Below, in pieces: positions 48,201-57,700 of a DNA stretch of 64,000 bases. Source of the DNA: Certhia americana (lineage: Eukaryota; Chordata; Aves; Passeriformes; Certhiidae); contig CM031879.1 of assembly GCA_018697195.1 (NCBI GenBank), forward strand, positions 49,058,509-49,122,508, read 5' to 3'. The stretch's first letter is position 1, and every line of letters starts with the position of its first letter. The position numbers and the translations under genes were made by a program. A model generated the notes under the pieces. It saw nothing but the letters and a program-made list of their open reading frames with translations. It was not told the DNA's origin and did not search any database.

Positions 48201-51200
48201 GACAAGATCCAGTGGGGAAGAAGAGGGTATCCAGTGCCCTGTTCTTGCTGGATGATGAAAAGCAATTTACCTGGTCCCGCTCTTTTTCGATCTCCTCCAG
48301 CTGCAACAGCACTGTGTTCATACGATGCTTGTAGAGATCACAGTCCTTCTGCAGCGTCCGATATTTCAGCTGCAGATCTTCCACCTCCTGGAGGTACTGG
48401 TAACAGCAAGCAACGAGCATTAGCTTTCCTGAAAGTGACTGCTCTACAGCATCCCTCCCTCCCCTCTCTTCCAGGCCCTGCTTGGTGTGCAGGGGCAGAG
48501 AGAGTGATGAATGCTCTACCTTATCCCTTAGCTCTTCGGCCCACTGCACCTCATTCTGCAGGGAGTTGAGTTTCTGACAGAGATCCTGCCGGTCGTCTTG
48601 GGCTTCCTTCCAGTCATGCTCCAGGATGTCCAGGAGGATCTGCTCAGAGCCTGGCACTGGGCCCTCCCCAGGTTTCTAAGAGGCAGGAGGGTACTGTCAC
48701 TACACCACAAGCACCAAGGGAGCAACAGACCAGGGCAGTGACTGGCAGATTGGAACAACTGCCTTCATCACCATGCATCAATCTGCTGTGCAGTCCAAGG
48801 CACAAAGTCACACTTGTGAGCACAAACAAGAATTACAGAGCTGGAAAAAAGCACCTGTCGCTACCTAGATGCAATGGTAGCCACCACAGCCAAGCAATAT
48901 GCGCAGAGGATGGGACAGGCCAGCCCAAACCAACAATTTCCCCATCTTTCCAGTGGCTATGTAAACAGCAGTGGGGGTGGCCCAGGAAAGGAGGTGACCT
49001 GAAGCCTACCCTGCCCTGGCAGGTACCTGCAACATGCCCTGCAGCTCCTGCAGCGATTCTGTGAGCCGCTGGTTCTCAGCCCACAGCTCAGACACGGTGT
49101 CAGGGTGGCCCCGCTCCTCCGCCTCTCGCTGGGGCAGTGCAGACGCCTGCTTCCGCAGCAGGCTGCACTCCTCCTCCAGGCTGGAGACTTTGCATTTCAG
49201 CTGGTCCACCTGCAACCCAGGGAAGAAACAAGTCTGATACACAAGGCCCTGCACCTCTGTCTTATTAGGAGAGCAAAGCAGAAAAGGTGCTGAGAAGAAT
49301 ACAGGTCTGGAGGTGAGTAAGGTATACAGGAGGCAACCACAGGCAACCATGTGAAGGAGTATCCTACTGCTGGGCCAAGGGTAGCAGCACAGCTGTACAC
49401 AAAAGCTTTTCCTTCAGGGAAAGGAGGAAGATACACTTGCATAAGCATTCAGTATCATCTCGTGGTGCAACAGCTTTCTTGCTACCCTGGGGCATCCACA
49501 GTGCAGCTGGCCTTGACTGTGGGTGGACATGGGACCTCTGGTGCACTGCCAGGGCCAGAAGCTGTATCTCCAAGACTCCTAGAGCAGCTGAGAAACAAAT
49601 TCACAGCAGAAAAATCCACTGGAGGCTACTCATGGTAGGAGGCCACCTCTGGGCTGGGAGGTACTTGAGGTTCAAGCTGCTGGAGGCTGCAGCGTTCTAC
49701 AGGGACAGCATCATTCCCTGGCCTGGTCCCACATTCCTCCACCAACATGTCACAGGTGACAGCAGAGGTCAGCGACTTCTACAAAAAAGAAAGGTCCTTC
49801 CAGACCTGTAATGACTGATAAGATTGATCAGAGAACCAATTTCAGAGGTAAGTACAGCTTTGAGAAGAAATGGGATAGGAGAAGCCTATCAAAGCCACCA
49901 AGAACCACTGTCAAAATTGCCAAGGAGGGATTCAGGAACTGAATTATTTCTGTGAATCTGCCCAAAAGACTTAGAATGCCTTTTGGGGACAAGACACTTC
50001 TGAAGACAAGAGTCAGGAGGGGAAAGCAAGCTGAGATGCTACTTCCAGGGGGATTTCTTCAGCCCACAGTTACCTACAAGTGATTCACCTCCCTACTCCA
50101 AAGAGGCCCGGAGGAGCTGGCATTGGCAGGAATACCCAAAAAAAGGTAGGGGAAGATCCCGGCACTGGCAAAACAGAATGAGATATGAAAGGTAATGACA
50201 AGGCTGTGTGACAGGTCCAGGCCCAGACTGGTAGGGGGAATGCCAGGAGGCAGCAGAGCACTTCAAGATATGGGTTATTAATAGGTTCAAGGTAGGGCTG
50301 TCCTTGCCCAGGCAGGAAATGGGTGCATGTTTGCAGGAGGTGAGAGCTTGGCAGCTGGAGTGCAGTGTCATGAATTCCTTCAGCTATGAAGGGCATGAGT
50401 CTTAGAAACGTCATGAGAGACATGAGGAGGCAGTGGGGAGTGGCAGGGGGAATGGAGACCCAGCCAAAAGGCTCCTAAGCTCAGCAAGGTGGGCTGGGCA
50501 GCTCCAGGCAGCACACACACACCCAGTGTGGGTGGCTGCACAGCCACCAGCCTCACTAGGGAGAGGAAAACACAAACCCTTGAAGGGGAAAAAGTAAATA
50601 CAAACACACAGCTTGACAGAGTGGAGCTGCCTGCTGCCTGCCTGCGCTGCCCAGAGAGCAGAGCAGGCAGCAAAGGGCAGCAAGCACAGGCAGGAGCACA
50701 CAGGGCATCTTGTGGTGCCAACAGCCAGGCTGAGCATGAAGGGATGCCAGGGAAGGCATCAATCATGTTTCTGACTCCTCTAGCAATGTACCTCCAATTA
50801 TATCAGTTGGCAGGAGCTGGTGATATATCTCCAGCTGGTCCAGGGCAGTGGTGAGCCTCCTGCACTGTGCCCATGTCTCAGCCTCTCTGCAGGGCACATT
50901 TCCATCAAGAGCAGAGCAGGATCCCCAACACACATCCTGTGTGCCATCAGCTCCCTTCACACTCGCAAGCCACCATGTGCAGACATCCGTGTGCAGCCCT
51001 CTCAGCCATCAGGCCCCCACCACATCCCACTGCCCACCCTTGTGTTCCCCAGGATCCTACCAGCAGCTGCAGATCCCTGCTCCGCAGCACAGCCATGTTC
51101 TTCTCCTCGCAGAGCTGTGCGTAGCGCATGGCCATCATGTAGTTCTCATCCTTCAGCCTCAGCAGCTCCACACTGTTGGAGTCCCACTCCTCTCTCAGCC

Positions 51201-54200
51201 GCTGGCAACGCTCCTGCACCTTCAGGAGATCCTTCAGCTGTTGCTCCAGTCGGACCTGCTCTTGCTCCAACGCCTGGTTTTTCACCTGGAGCTGGTGTTC
51301 CTTCAGCAGGTGCTCTTTCCGTTGAGCCCTCACCTTCTTCACCTCCATCATCAGGAACTGAGTGAGTCCCTCAGGGCCTTCCTCATCTGGGGAGAAACAA
51401 AGGAGAACCTGTTCCTGTCTGCTGAAACAGAGGTAACCCCAAGAAACAGATTTGCCCAATGCTGTGTTTTCCACCAAGAGATGACAAGTTCTCCTGAGGG
51501 TTTGCAGCCCTTGCTGTCCCAGGCTTATGGCACCACAGTCTGTTACACCTGCATATGTGGCTCCCTCCCTACCAGTTCCAGAGTACAGAACTGTCAGGAT
51601 TCTTCACACACCACCAGCATGAACCCAGTTTTTACGCAGGCACGTGAACTTGCACAAATCTCTGGCCCTTCCCATGCAAGCAGCAGCTGAAGGGAGAACA
51701 GAGCACCTGCTCCTACCCAGGATCATAGAGCAGCGCTGGGCTGGTTCCCTCCCTGTGAGCCGTGTGTAGTGCTCTGGGTAATAAAACTCCAAGGATTCCA
51801 GGAAGGCTTCGTAGCCTCGCTTTCCACGGCGCCGAAGGATATCCATCAGGTAACCTGGAAGAACAGATAAAGAGCTAGGATGAATTCCCTGCAAAACAGA
51901 AAGAACACTGTGTAGCCCCACTTCATGATATGAAAATAGCATCTCTATCAGTTCTACTTCCATCCACAAAAATGGGAATGGTTAGAGGAAAGAGAATGAG
52001 GTGAGAGCACTGTCCTCTTCTGCGTGCATGCAGGGGAAGGCTCTGGGTACAGAGCACCTCAGAGAACAACAAAGCTGAGGGAGCAGTGCAGTGTGTGTAG
52101 CATCTACTCTGTGTCAAAACCAGGTTATCCCCCGCCAAACCAGGCCCCTCCAAGTCTAAGTTTGTGTCTTCTCCCACCTGTCTGGTTGCTCTTGCAAGGG
52201 AATCGGCAGGAGTTCAGCACCTCCTCCTCATCCTGCTCGTCTATGACGCGGCACTGGCGCAGGTACGGGGTGAGCTTGGCTGGGTTCAGGGAGCGGGTCA
52301 GCTGGTGTCGCACACTCTCGATCTTCTCCCAGATGGTGTCTTCTTCCTCCTCCTGCTCTGAGAGGCTGCTGGCTTGAAGAGGTGCATTCTCCACGGCTGG
52401 AAGGGTAAAAGGAAAGGATAAAAGGATGAGGAACGATGGAGGAGCACAGGTAGAAGGCATGAGTAGGCATGGGAGAATAGGAGACAAGGTATGATCCTAC
52501 TAATGCAAACGATGCATTAGTCTTGCAAATGGGACTCAGATACATTAGAAAACATTTTACATACAAATGGGTTCAGCGGGATCCTGAGTGTCCACCTAGG
52601 GCTTTAGATATGCAGAAGACAAGTGGTGCATAAGGGAGTTAGAAGTGTGTACAGTAGGAAGTCTAGAGAAGATATCATCCTTATCTCTCAAACATTTTTA
52701 AATCCCCCCAGCCATCACACTCCTTCCCTTTTGTCCCATCCCTGAGAATGGGAAACTCTCAGGACCAAGGGTTTTCACAGCCTGGGACATGCTTTCTCAC
52801 ACTTGGGGCTGGAAAGTATCCAGCAAATGAATCCCTGGCACTGTGCATCAAGCATTGGTGACCAAACGAGTTCTCAAGGGCAGCATCCCACAGAGAAGCT
52901 TGGCTACAGGTACTGGAATCAGCAGGGAATCACATGAGCATATATTTCATGTACCTTCCACACAGCTGTAAGGAGCCCAGAAAATATGTAGCAACAAGGC
53001 AAGCCAAGCACTCTGCCAACCAAATAAAAGCACGAGAGAACCCCTCAAGTGAATGGGCCAGAGCCTCTCAGAGCCATGGTGAACCTGCTCCAGTAAGTCC
53101 TACAAGCTGTAATGGAGCAGGTATGTGCAATGTGCTCTCTCTCCAGCTATGGATCAACTCAAACAGCACTGTCTATTTCCACTCGAGAAATTAAGTCTGC
53201 TTCACAGGCCAGCACAAATCCTTTTAGCTGTCAAGGCAAAGTACAGCAAAGATCTCCCAAGATTCAGAAGCCATTTCTCCTCCAACATGTGCATGGTTAC
53301 CTGCTTCTCTGGTGCTGGCATTAAGCCCAGCTTTGGTAGCCCAGGCACACAAAATCCCCAGGGGCAGGGCAGAGGTTCATGTTCCAAGGGGGAAGGAAAC
53401 GTCCTAGTCTTTTTCCTTTACTTTGGAAATTTGGGGGTGGAGTTCTGTCGGGTTTTTTGGTTTTTTTTTTTCTTTCTTGTGGTGCAAATGATATCACGCT
53501 ATTGCAGACTGACAGCCAGCACAACACGGAGGATAGAGAGCTGTGCAGAAGTTAATCCTCCAAATACAAACACAGGAGGCTTGGGGTCTGATGGATGAAA
53601 GACAGCAGAAACAGAGAACTGTTGACACAACAAAAGATTCCCACATGTCTCATTTTCTGCACCAAAGAGTTTAGGAGCCTAAATACAAGTATAGATATGG
53701 ATTGTTCTAGGTTGAATAAAAATAATGTTTCTTGCAGACACTGAACTCTCATTTTAGACTCTTGCCAGACAGGCACAAGTACGCTGGAGGAGGACGCAGC
53801 AGTAGGTCGCAGAAGTTGAGCTGTTTCAAACTCCACAGCCGATTTACCCCTTTAAGTCAAACCGTTTCTCCAAGAAACTCAAGCTGGCTGTGCAAGCCGC
53901 GACCAGCTTCTCGGCAGGCAGGCTCGGCAGAGAGGGAAAGGGAGAGAAAGAGAGGGGAAGGGTGGCCAGAAGGTTCCAGAGCCGGTAGCCCCGCTCCCGC
54001 CCGGGGTACCCCCCCTCCCGCGGCGGGCGGAGGGAGCGCTTCCCTTTCGCCGGTCTGAAGGCGCTCCTCGAGAAATGCCGAGCCGAAGGCCATTCCTGAG
54101 GAGGTGGCTGGGAAGAGGATAAGAAGCGCAGACATCCACCACCACTCCCGAGCCAGTGCCAAACTCACGTCCCGGGGCGATGCCGACGAGCAGCCTCCGC

Positions 54201-54269
54201 GGCAGAGGGGGCCCAGCGGGGCTCCGCCACCCGCGGGACCCCGTTCCCGGCTCTTCCCTTACCTGCCAT
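39062..54269 (-). CDS. CARD10: CARD10 (CARMA3) scaffold protein, complete in 21 coding exons
   Basis: CARD10 is a cytoplasmic CARD-MAGUK scaffold. Downstream of G-protein-coupled and growth-factor receptors and protein kinase C it assembles BCL10 and MALT1 to activate NF-kB in non-immune cells. The 21 exons, listed separately, join in frame to 3,087 nt (1,028 residues plus stop; human has 1,032), with all introns GT-AG. Domains in order are CARD (about 22-120), coiled coil (about 125-450), a serine-rich linker (450-588), PDZ-like (589-649), SH3 (about 690-770) and guanylate-kinase-like (about 830-1028). '[20 protein letters not shown]' in the CARD matches human CARD10 exactly, whereas the paralogues CARD11 and CARD14 differ there. 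The start ATG is in a short first coding segment. The gene is compact, about 15 kb. MFNG lies downstream on the same strand, as in human. Confidence 0.97.
39499..39614 (-). CDS. CARD10: CARD10 coding exon 20 (guanylate-kinase-like)
   Basis: Encodes '[20 protein letters not shown]' and '[18 protein letters not shown]', nearly identical to human. The donor is GTGAGA. Confidence 0.97.
40250..40371 (-). CDS. CARD10: CARD10 coding exon 19 (guanylate-kinase-like)
   Basis: Encodes a variable insert ('[20 protein letters not shown]') and then '[12 protein letters not shown]', equivalent to human 'SRIRAIQESVGK'. The donor AAG|GTGCTG lacks the usual +5 G and is the weakest in the gene, but phase and homology require it. 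Confidence 0.9.
40998..41021. repeat. Perfect 12-bp tandem duplication in a CARD10 intron
   Basis: TGGTCAAAGCAA occurs twice, head to tail. Each copy contains TCAAAG, close to the TCF/LEF core. Confidence 0.9.
42349..42507 (-). CDS. CARD10: CARD10 coding exon 18 (start of guanylate-kinase-like region)
   Basis: Encodes '[12 protein letters not shown]' and '[20 protein letters not shown]', closely matching human. The donor is GTAGGC. Confidence 0.96.
42831..42930 (-). CDS. CARD10: CARD10 coding exon 17
   Basis: Encodes '[20 protein letters not shown]' to 'QQLWLDPCS', matching human 'LKKRALDQLRLVRPKP'. The acceptor is CCTCAG and the donor GTGAGC. Confidence 0.95.
43263..43332 (-). CDS. CARD10: CARD10 coding exon 16
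   Basis: Encodes '[20 protein letters not shown]' then RNN. Human has 'AQQLLEVQEK' at this place. The donor is GTAAGC. Confidence 0.93.
43627..43867 (-). CDS. CARD10: CARD10 coding exon 15 (SH3)
   Basis: Encodes '[20 protein letters not shown]' through '[20 protein letters not shown]', the SH3 domain of CARD-MAGUK proteins. The donor is GTAACC. Confidence 0.97.
44217..44340 (-). CDS. CARD10: CARD10 coding exon 14 (PDZ-SH3 linker)
   Basis: Encodes '[20 protein letters not shown]' to 'LIFQLDLE'. The acceptor is TGCTAG and the donor GTAAGA. Confidence 0.93.
45156..45336 (-). CDS. CARD10: CARD10 coding exon 13 (PDZ-like)
   Basis: Encodes '[14 protein letters not shown]' and '[20 protein letters not shown]', the glycine loop and strands of the PDZ-like domain, ending 'LREGCRLIE'. 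The donor is GTGAGT. Confidence 0.95.
45815..45935 (-). CDS. CARD10: CARD10 coding exon 12 (Ser-rich linker)
   Basis: Encodes '[20 protein letters not shown]' and '[10 protein letters not shown]'. The serine run lines up with one in human CARD10. The acceptor is CCTAG and the donor GTGACT. Confidence 0.92.
46588..46628 (-). CDS. CARD10: CARD10 coding exon 11 (41-nt micro-exon, linker)
   Basis: Encodes '[14 protein letters not shown]', matching human 'KRSFSSMSDITG'. It is bounded by TTGTAG and GTACAA. Skipping it would shift the frame, so it should be constitutive. Confidence 0.9.
46872..46987 (-). CDS. CARD10: CARD10 coding exon 10 (linker, regulatory)
   Basis: Encodes '[20 protein letters not shown]' and 'SILRRQREE', equivalent to the conserved human linker that carries phosphorylation-dependent control. 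The acceptor is CCCAAG and the donor GTGATT. Confidence 0.95.
47720..47857 (-). CDS. CARD10: CARD10 coding exon 9 (linker)
   Basis: Encodes '[20 protein letters not shown]', matching human '[17 protein letters not shown]', then a less conserved Ser/Thr-rich stretch. Both boundaries are phase 0, and the first codon ATG is not a start. Confidence 0.95.
47957..48151 (-). CDS. CARD10: CARD10 coding exon 8 (end of coiled coil)
   Basis: Encodes '[20 protein letters not shown]' to '[12 protein letters not shown]'. This finishes the coiled coil at about residue 450. Confidence 0.97.
48271..48396 (-). CDS. CARD10: CARD10 coding exon 7 (coiled coil)
   Basis: Encodes '[20 protein letters not shown]' to '[10 protein letters not shown]', nearly identical to human. 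The donor is GTAAAT. Confidence 0.97.
48520..48675 (-). CDS. CARD10: CARD10 coding exon 6 (coiled coil)
   Basis: Encodes '[20 protein letters not shown]' to 'QWAEELRDK'. The acceptor CTCTTAG uses TAG, and the donor is GTAGAG. Confidence 0.95.
49027..49209 (-). CDS. CARD10: CARD10 coding exon 5 (coiled coil)
   Basis: Encodes 61 residues beginning '[20 protein letters not shown]' and ending '[10 protein letters not shown]'. Both boundaries are phase 0. Confidence 0.96.
51061..51386 (-). CDS. CARD10: CARD10 coding exon 4 (start of coiled coil)
   Basis: Encodes '[16 protein letters not shown]' followed by a charged heptad-rich coiled coil to '[11 protein letters not shown]'. The coiled coil mediates oligomerisation. 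The donor is GTAGGA. Confidence 0.97.
51717..51854 (-). CDS. CARD10: CARD10 coding exon 3 (C-terminal CARD)
   Basis: Encodes '[20 protein letters not shown]' and '[20 protein letters not shown]', completing the CARD helices that bind BCL10. The donor is GTAGGA. Confidence 0.97.
52178..52396 (-). CDS. CARD10: CARD10 coding exon 2 (N-terminal CARD)
   Basis: Encodes an acidic lead '[15 protein letters not shown]' and the first half of the CARD through 'FPCKSNQT'. The acceptor is TTCCAG and the donor GTGGGA. Confidence 0.96.
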
Positions 54270-54740
54270 CCCCACTCCGGGCGGCCGCTCCCCGCTCCGC
54301 TCCGCGCTGCCGTCTCGCCGCCCCGGCAGGTGTGTCTGAAGCGCCCTCCCCACCCCGCCTCACTTTCCCACCCTCTTCCCCTGCCTCCCTCCCTCTCCCT
54401 CTCTCTCCCTCCCACGTCCAGCCGGCTGGAAAGAAGCCGGCGACCCCCCGGGCTATGGAGAGTTTAGCTCTGCCCACCTCCGGGGGTCGCGGGGGCACTC
54501 AGCGACGGGGCGGGGGCGGATCGCCCTCGGCCACTCCCGGTTTCTCAGAGCCTCCGGCTGCTCCTCACCTGGGCGAGCCGGGGAAGGGTTTTACTCTGCG
54601 TGTGTCCTGTCCCCAGCACCGGGACATTGCTGCTCCCCGGAAGGATGTGGCTCGCCAGCCACTTCTCTTCCGAAATGCACCCGACAGACCGTCGGGGGAT
54701 GGAGGGTGCCCGCCTTGTCCAGCACCCTGCCCGGACAGGA
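53930..54740 (-). promoter_or_regulatory. CARD10: CpG island at the CARD10 promoter and first exon
   Basis: A dense run of CpG and GC boxes (ACGGGGCGGGGGCGGA near 54505) surrounds the CARD10 start codon. It is the most CpG-rich part of the window, and no TATA box was seen. Transcription probably begins between about 54.3 and 54.5 kb on the minus strand, which is inference. Confidence 0.75.
54263..54269 (-). CDS. CARD10: CARD10 coding exon 1 (ATG GCA G only)
   Basis: Only seven coding bases, ATGGCAG, lie before the donor GTAAGG. They supply the missing start: spliced to the CARD exon they give '[14 protein letters not shown]'. The ATG has G at -3 and +4. It sits in the CpG island, and no other ATG occurs on this strand for over 200 nt upstream. 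The CARD exon itself has no in-frame ATG before the domain. Confidence 0.8.
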
Positions 54741-57700
54741 TGGGAGGGAGTCTCCTCGGCAAGGCACAGCCCCCCGGTCTCTGCTGCAAAGAAGAGATTC
54801 TTAAGGAGAGGCTTCCTTTGGTTCCAGGGCTGCAGAAATTGTAGCCTGGCCACCCAAGTTGTAGGCCTGGTTCTGGATGGAGGGGAGATCCAAGCAAGGG
54901 GGAAAAATTGAGATTGCTGGAAAGATGCCTGACCCAGGCCAAGAAGAGATCCCACAGGCTAGATTTTGGCCCCAATCCTCAGCTGTGTCCGTGGGTGGAA
55001 CTGGGTGTGGAGATACCCCAGGGCAATGTGATGGAGATATACTCCAGGGCATGCAGGAGCTTGCAGCTTGGGCCTGACCCAGCCCTGAGTTGCCCGGGCC
55101 AGGAGTGGATGCTGGGAGCCTTACCCCGGTCCAAGTGGCCACAGCAATTCCTGGAGTGGACCTGTGTGTCCACACAGCATTGCAAAGAGTTTGCACAGAG
55201 TACCCTCCACACCTGCCTCATACTCAGTTGCCCAAATCTGTGCATACCACAGGATAAAGAGGACTCTGGGAGAGATGGAACTGGACACCAACATCAAGCC
55301 TCCCCCTTCAAGGCTAAAATGTTTTTCATTTTCTCTAGCAACCCTATTCCACTCTCATTTCATCACTCTCAGCTGTGTCAGACCTCAACAGGCACGCTAT
55401 GCAGTGTGGGCTCTGTACAAGAAATTCCCAATGCATTATCAAACTCATAAGAAATAGGAGTTCTCTGTTTCTCCCCAGCTTGGAGTCAGTCCACAGGGTA
55501 GTGCAGAGTACTGCTGTGCATCCCTCCAGGGCTCTGAACACAACATGAAGGAGCCAGCCCTGCATTGCTCCAGCCGCTGACAACACTCTCGGAAAAGGGA
55601 AGTGCCTTTAGCGCCCTACCACTGCAGCTTCCAGACCCCACCTCTCTACAGAAATCTCTCTCTCCTCATTCACATAAGTGAAGAAGCAGATGTATGAACT
55701 GGGCCACCCTTTCCCAAAGAATTTCTGCTGCACCCAAACTGAACATCTTCATTTGCTTCTCCTCCAGGGCCAATGGCAGGCCTCCTGCACCAGTTTCAGT
55801 AAGTCGATTTGAGGGAAGGGAGGCTTTCACAAGACCCTTTCCCCGAGCTGCTACGTTCTGTTCAAGATCAAGCACAACCACCACCTGGGAACTGAGAGTG
55901 CACCTGTGTGATGCACAGAGCACACAGCCTTTTTGTTGCAAAATACACACGGATATTGAGCAAACACCAGGCACACGCACGCATGTGGGGCTTTCAGCAA
56001 ACTGCCCTTGGATGGCATCCATCCCAACAGGCATCGGTGGACACTGAGCACATGAATTTGTTGTTGACTCACCCTCCCTGGGAGGGGTCCCAACAGCTCC
56101 CTTCCCTCCCTTGTAAGCCCAGCACTGCACAGCTCCCACACAGTGTGACCCAGGACCACCAGCAGCAGGGCACAGCTCTGTCTCCAGCCATTACCTCCAG
56201 CCAGAGTCATCCAGCTGAGTGATGAAAAGCAAGTACAAGCCTGGGTGCCTGCTGGGATCCCGTTCTGACTCAGACCATGTCAATTTTTGCCTGCTAGTTA
56301 TTCTCTCAAAAACAACTCAGGCCTCTCTCTCTCTCTCCCTCTCTAGTGAAAAGATTTCCTGAGCCAGATATTATGTGGTGAGAGAAGATAAGATCTTTAC
56401 AATCCTGATAAAAGTCCCAAAGCAAGAGTTGGTTTCTCTCATTCACAGAGAGACCAACTAACTCAAGGCTGATGACAAAGAAACCCTCTTCCTCCACCCA
56501 CCCTGACCCCACGGGCAGTGGCTGCACTGCTTTGTGACTCAGAGCACTCAGACAGCAGACAGAGCAGGTCCCACATCAAGAACAGCTAAAGAAATATCTT
56601 CACCCTAGGTTGCCCACGGAAGAGTCTCAGACATCCAAGTCCAGGGAAAAATAAATAATTCAATAATTGACTGGTACTGCAACAAGGGCAGGTCCTTAGA
56701 CTGACTAAGTGACTAATTTCCTTAATTTTTTTACAATCTCCATTACCTGTTCTCCTTCACAGAGAGTCTCTGAGCTTGGCAGGCACTCCACAAGCGAGAA
56801 GACCACCCCTGGCTCTGGTCTGGGTAATTGATCCCAACTGCTCCTGAGAGGAACAATACGTTCCATGCCTGTTTTTTGGCCAGGGTGTGGAGGCACAGGG
56901 ATGCCAAGCTCATGCTTTGGAGGGAAGCTGCAGTTGTATAAGACAGCCCCAGTTTGCCAGAGATACACAGTTCCACCAGACTGTACATGCTCGCAGCCAG
57001 GTATTACATTTCCAAAACAACTTTACCAGTAGCACTTGCTTTTGTTGCTGGCACACTTGAGTTCACACCAGGAATGACACTGGGGTGTTTCGGTGAGGCT
57101 TTTTTTGTACTTGTATTGTTGGCTTGGCTTGTTCTTTTGGGTTTTCTTCAAATCCTAACCAAAACAGTCACGCTGGTAAAACTTTCCAAGCCCCACGGGC
57201 TCACACAGGAAATCTATAACAAGCTAGCAAATGGTGAGCCACGTGTCCTTTCCACAGCCAGAGGCGGGGTGTAGCACAGAGGGCTCACAGAGTGACAGGC
57301 TGCTGGGTTTTCTGCAGAACCTTGTGGTGTGGGGTGACCGATGGCACTAAGAGGTCAGAGGGATCCCTCCGAGGCGAGGGAGTCCGTGCAGTGGGGAGCT
57401 GGGCTGGATATGCCTCAGCACTGCATTGTTTGCCTCTGCCTGGAAATAGCTTTAGGAAAGTCTGAGGCGGGGCAGGAATTCAATAAATTCCTGATTATGT
57501 GGCTAAAATGCCATTGGTACAAAGCTCAAGCTGTGGTTACAGATGGTGAGCTGGGTGCTCTGTAAAGTCTTGCCCTGTGTTTTGGGAAGCACAGTAAATT
57601 TACAAAGCTGAAACTGCCTGCCCACACAGTGTCCAGAATCAGTCAGAACATCTTCTGCAATATATTTCTTGCTTGGTCCTTTTTTTTTTTTTTAACTTCC

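Noticed and set aside
56954..57274. 106-codon plus-strand frame with a hydrophobic middle
   Set aside because: The hydrophobicity comes from T-rich codons. There is no family match, promoter or splice context.
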